17,773 nt of DNA from an uncultured Bacteroidales bacterium (GTDB lineage: Bacteria > Bacteroidota > Bacteroidia > Bacteroidales > WCHB1-69): positions 1 through 17,773 of the forward strand of contig CALDIA010000067.1 in assembly GCA_937901455.1 (NCBI GenBank), given 5' to 3'. Both the position numbers and the translations under genes were made by a program. Of this stretch, positions 15,784 through 17,773 are shown piece after piece. The notes under the pieces were generated by a model. That model saw only the letters and a program-made list of their open reading frames with translations. It was not told the origin of the DNA and ran no database searches. Positions within the stretch are counted from its first letter, which is position 1; each line of letters opens with the position of its first letter.

Positions 15784-16188
15784 ATGAAAAAAGAGGTTAA
15801 CATTGCATCCGAATGGCTTGCAGGCCGAGTGGTTCCCGGGTATCACAACGGGACTGTCTTTGGTTTTCCCACAGCGAACATCGCTTTGGAAGTCCCCACC
15901 GTGATTGAAAAGGGGGTATATGCGGTGTGTGTGCGTGCGAGAGGCCTGCATTATGGGGGCATGATGTATGTGGGCACACGCCCGACCCTACAGTTGGAAG
16001 CATTCACCATAGAGATTCACCTCTTCGGCTTTAAAGGGGACCTTTATGGGGAAGACATCCTTTTCCGGATAGTGGGTAAAATTCGGGAAGAGCATCAATT
16101 TGAGAGCACAGAGGCTTTGATTCGCCAATTGTCAGCCGACAAGATTACGGCCTTGGAGATGCTGGCGCACGGTGAAACGGGCATATAA
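15784..16188 (+). CDS. Stand-alone riboflavin kinase domain protein (ATP:riboflavin 5'-phosphotransferase)
   Basis: The 134 residues match the flavokinase domain that makes FMN from riboflavin and ATP. Residues 14-32 hold GRVVPGY followed by FGFPTAN, with the PTAN motif (29-32) that binds Mg-ATP. GVYAV follows at 44-48. The segment TIEIHLFGFKGDLYG (75-89) contains the expected catalytic glutamate E77, and REEHQFES...LIRQLSADK closes the domain. Bacterial RibF is normally bifunctional, about 300 residues with an N-terminal FAD synthetase domain. Here that domain is absent, and the upstream DNA is a promoter region, so this is not a truncation inside the window. The motif usually written N-x-G-x-RPT reads Y-V-G-T-R-P-T, losing the Asn. 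I chose ATG 15784; an in-frame TTG at 15778 is less likely. It is divergent from the efflux operon and convergent with leuS, with 20 bases between the stop codons. Confidence 0.85.
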   Translation: MKKEVNIASEWLAGRVVPGYHNGTVFGFPTANIALEVPTVIEKGVYAVCVRARGLHYGGMMYVGTRPTLQLEAFTIEIHLFGFKGDLYGEDILFRIVGKIREEHQFESTEALIRQLSADKITALEMLAHGETGI

Positions 16189-16208
16189 GCGATTCTTTGC
16201 TGTTGCTT

Positions 16209-17773
16209 TTACAATACAATATTAATAATGCGTTTTGGCACTACAATAATCTTCTTAGGCGTTTTGCCTTCAAGCCAGCGTTGCACATTGGCATCTGCCA
16301 TCAGTACGGGTTCGATCTCTGCAAGCGTATAGGTGACCGGGAAGGTCATCTTCAGGCGCATCTTGCCATTGAAGGAGACAGGGTATGTGAAGTCGTTTTC
16401 TTGCATATACGTCTCATCGAATTTGGGGAACGAGGCATCCACCACGGAGGTCGTATGGCCTAATTTAGCCCAAAGTTCTTCGGTGACATGAGGTGCGTAG
16501 GCGGACATCAGCACACAGAGAGGTTCCAAAATCTGCCGTTTGTAGCACTTGGCATCTGCCAGCTCGTTAGTGCAGATCATGAAAGCGCTCACGGCCGTAT
16601 TAAAGGAGAATTTCTCATTATCCTCTTCTATCTTCTTGATTGTTTTGTGCAAGATCTTGTATTCGGCACGTGTGGGTTCCTCTTCGCTCACATTCCAGTC
16701 TCCATCATTATTATAATATAGTCTCCAGAACTTCTTGATGAAGCGGAAGACGCCCTCAATGCCATTGGTGTCCCATGGTTTGGACATTTCCACTGGGCCC
16801 AGGAACATTTCATACATACGCAACGTGTCAGCGCCATATTTTTCCACCAAGTCGTCAGGATTTTGGACGTTATACTTGGACTTGGACATTTTTTCCACTT
16901 CCCATCCGCAAATATACTTGCCGTCTTCGAGAACAAATTCGGCATCAGCGAATTCGGGCATCCACTGTTTGAAAGCATCCATATCGAGCACATCGTTATG
17001 CACAATATTAACATCCACGTGAATAGGAGTAGTTTCATATTGTTTTTTCAGACCATAGGAGACATAGGTATTGGTACCCACGATACGATAGACGAAGTTG
17101 GAGCGTCCTTGAATCATGCCTTGGTTAATCAGTTTACGGAAGGGTTCATCCTTGCAGCAAAGGCCGATATCGAAGAGGAATTTATTCCAGAAGCGGGAGT
17201 AGATGAGGTGTCCGGTAGCATGTTCGGCACCACCCACATAGAGGTCCACATTTTGCCAATAGTCGTTAGCTTCTTTTGAGAAGTAACGAGCATTATTATG
17301 GGGATCCATGTAGCGCAAGTAGTAGCCGGAGGAGCCTGCGAAGCCAGGCATCGTATTATACTCCATCGGGAAGCCGTTGTATGTCCAGTCTTTAGCGCGG
17401 GCGAGGGGTGGTTCGCCGGACTCGGTGGGTTTAAATTCGTCCACAAAAGGCAGTTTTACTGGCAGTTCAGATTCGGGGAGGGCATAGGGCATACCATCTT
17501 TGTAATAGATGGGGAACGGTTCACCCCAGTAGCGTTGGCGGCTAAAGATGGCATCGCGGAGGCGGTAGTTCACTGTGCCATAGCCGACGCCTAATGTTTT
17601 AATTCTTTCAATCACGGCCTTAGCCGCATCCTTGACGGGCATACCGGTGATGAAGCCAGAGTTCACGCACACGCCGGTCTTGCTGTCGAGGCTTTCGTTC
17701 CAGGTATCGGGATTGCTGACCTCTTCGAGGGTGGGGGCTACCACTTGACGGATGGGCAGGTTGAAATGGCGGG
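16209..17773 (-). CDS. leuS: Leucyl-tRNA synthetase, N-terminal part beyond window edge
   Basis: This cytosolic class I synthetase charges tRNA-Leu with leucine. The frame is open from the right edge (17771) to the TAA at 16211-16209, about 520 residues. LeuRS is usually 800-950 residues, so the HIGH motif and most of the CP1 editing domain lie outside. The visible part starts with HFNLPIRQVVAP, at the end of the editing domain. It continues through the catalytic core (VNYRLRDAIFSRQRYWGEP; DLYVGGAEHATGHLIYSRFW) and the KMSKS loop at 16878-16892 (EKMSKSKYN). The anticodon-binding helical domain follows, then the typical C-terminal tail KKIIVVPKRIINIVL. No clear terminator hairpin is seen in the 20 bases separating it from the convergent riboflavin kinase gene. 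Confidence 0.97.
   Translation of the reverse strand, partial: RHFNLPIRQVVAPTLEEVSNPDTWNESLDSKTGVCVNSGFITGMPVKDAAKAVIERIKTLGVGYGTVNYRLRDAIFSRQRYWGEPFPIYYKDGMPYALPESELPVKLPFVDEFKPTESGEPPLARAKDWTYNGFPMEYNTMPGFAGSSGYYLRYMDPHNNARYFSKEANDYWQNVDLYVGGAEHATGHLIYSRFWNKFLFDIGLCCKDEPFRKLINQGMIQGRSNFVYRIVGTNTYVSYGLKKQYETTPIHVDVNIVHNDVLDMDAFKQWMPEFADAEFVLEDGKYICGWEVEKMSKSKYNVQNPDDLVEKYGADTLRMYEMFLGPVEMSKPWDTNGIEGVFRFIKKFWRLYYNNDGDWNVSEEEPTRAEYKILHKTIKKIEEDNEKFSFNTAVSAFMICTNELADAKCYKRQILEPLCVLMSAYAPHVTEELWAKLGHTTSVVDASFPKFDETYMQENDFTYPVSFNGKMRLKMTFPVTYTLAEIEPVLMADANVQRWLEGKTPKKIIVVPKRIINIVL

Noticed and set aside
17742..17744. GTG at 17744 as start of leucyl-tRNA synthetase
   Set aside because: The frame continues upstream to the window edge with conserved LeuRS residues (HFNLPIRQ), so this is an internal valine codon of a gene cut by the edge.

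Overview
The window reads as a chromosomal segment of a Bacteroidota bacterium, most likely of the order Bacteroidales. Three things point there. Several promoters fit the Bacteroidota form TTTG - about 19 bases - TAnnTTTG. Ribosome binding sites are weak and A-rich. The protein repertoire (secreted TPR proteins with short MKK/MKQ...AQ signal peptides, an OmpA-like protein, HAE1-type RND efflux, GyrA with an acidic tail) is typical of the group. I see no insertion sequence, phage gene, CRISPR array or other mobile element. Base composition looks even throughout.

Layout. Positions 1-7323 lie on the minus strand: gyrA (7323-4762), then two secreted paralogous TPR proteins (4746-3559 and 3528-2320) spaced 15 and 30 bases apart, then a perfect 12-bp-stem terminator (2267-2298). 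Beyond it is a secreted M16 zinc peptidase (2228 to beyond the left edge). A divergent promoter region (7324-7532) separates gyrA from a plus-strand gene for an unrecognised 225-residue cytosolic protein (7533-8210). A self-contained tRNA-Glu(UUC) unit with its own promoter and terminator follows (8227-8386). Next, on the minus strand, comes a periplasmic protein joining a TonB C-terminal domain to an OmpA-like domain (9566-8472), with its own terminator at 8413-8446.

Positions 15613-9654 form a four-gene minus-strand efflux operon: outer-membrane channel (TolC/OEP), membrane-fusion lipoprotein, inner-membrane RND pump (HAE1 type), and a 101-residue protein that resembles the PII signalling fold. 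The first three should assemble into one tripartite pump across both membranes; the fourth may sense or tune it. A 170-bp divergent region (15614-15783), holding a -7 box for each direction and a small inverted repeat, separates this operon from a plus-strand gene for a stand-alone riboflavin kinase (15784-16188). The window closes with the C-terminal half of leucyl-tRNA synthetase on the minus strand (16209 to beyond the right edge), convergent with the kinase.

No single dramatic new system is visible. The best leads are the PII-like last gene of the efflux operon, the TonB_C-OmpA domain fusion, the single-domain riboflavin kinase divergent from the pump, and the two secreted TPR proteins in the gyrase operon.
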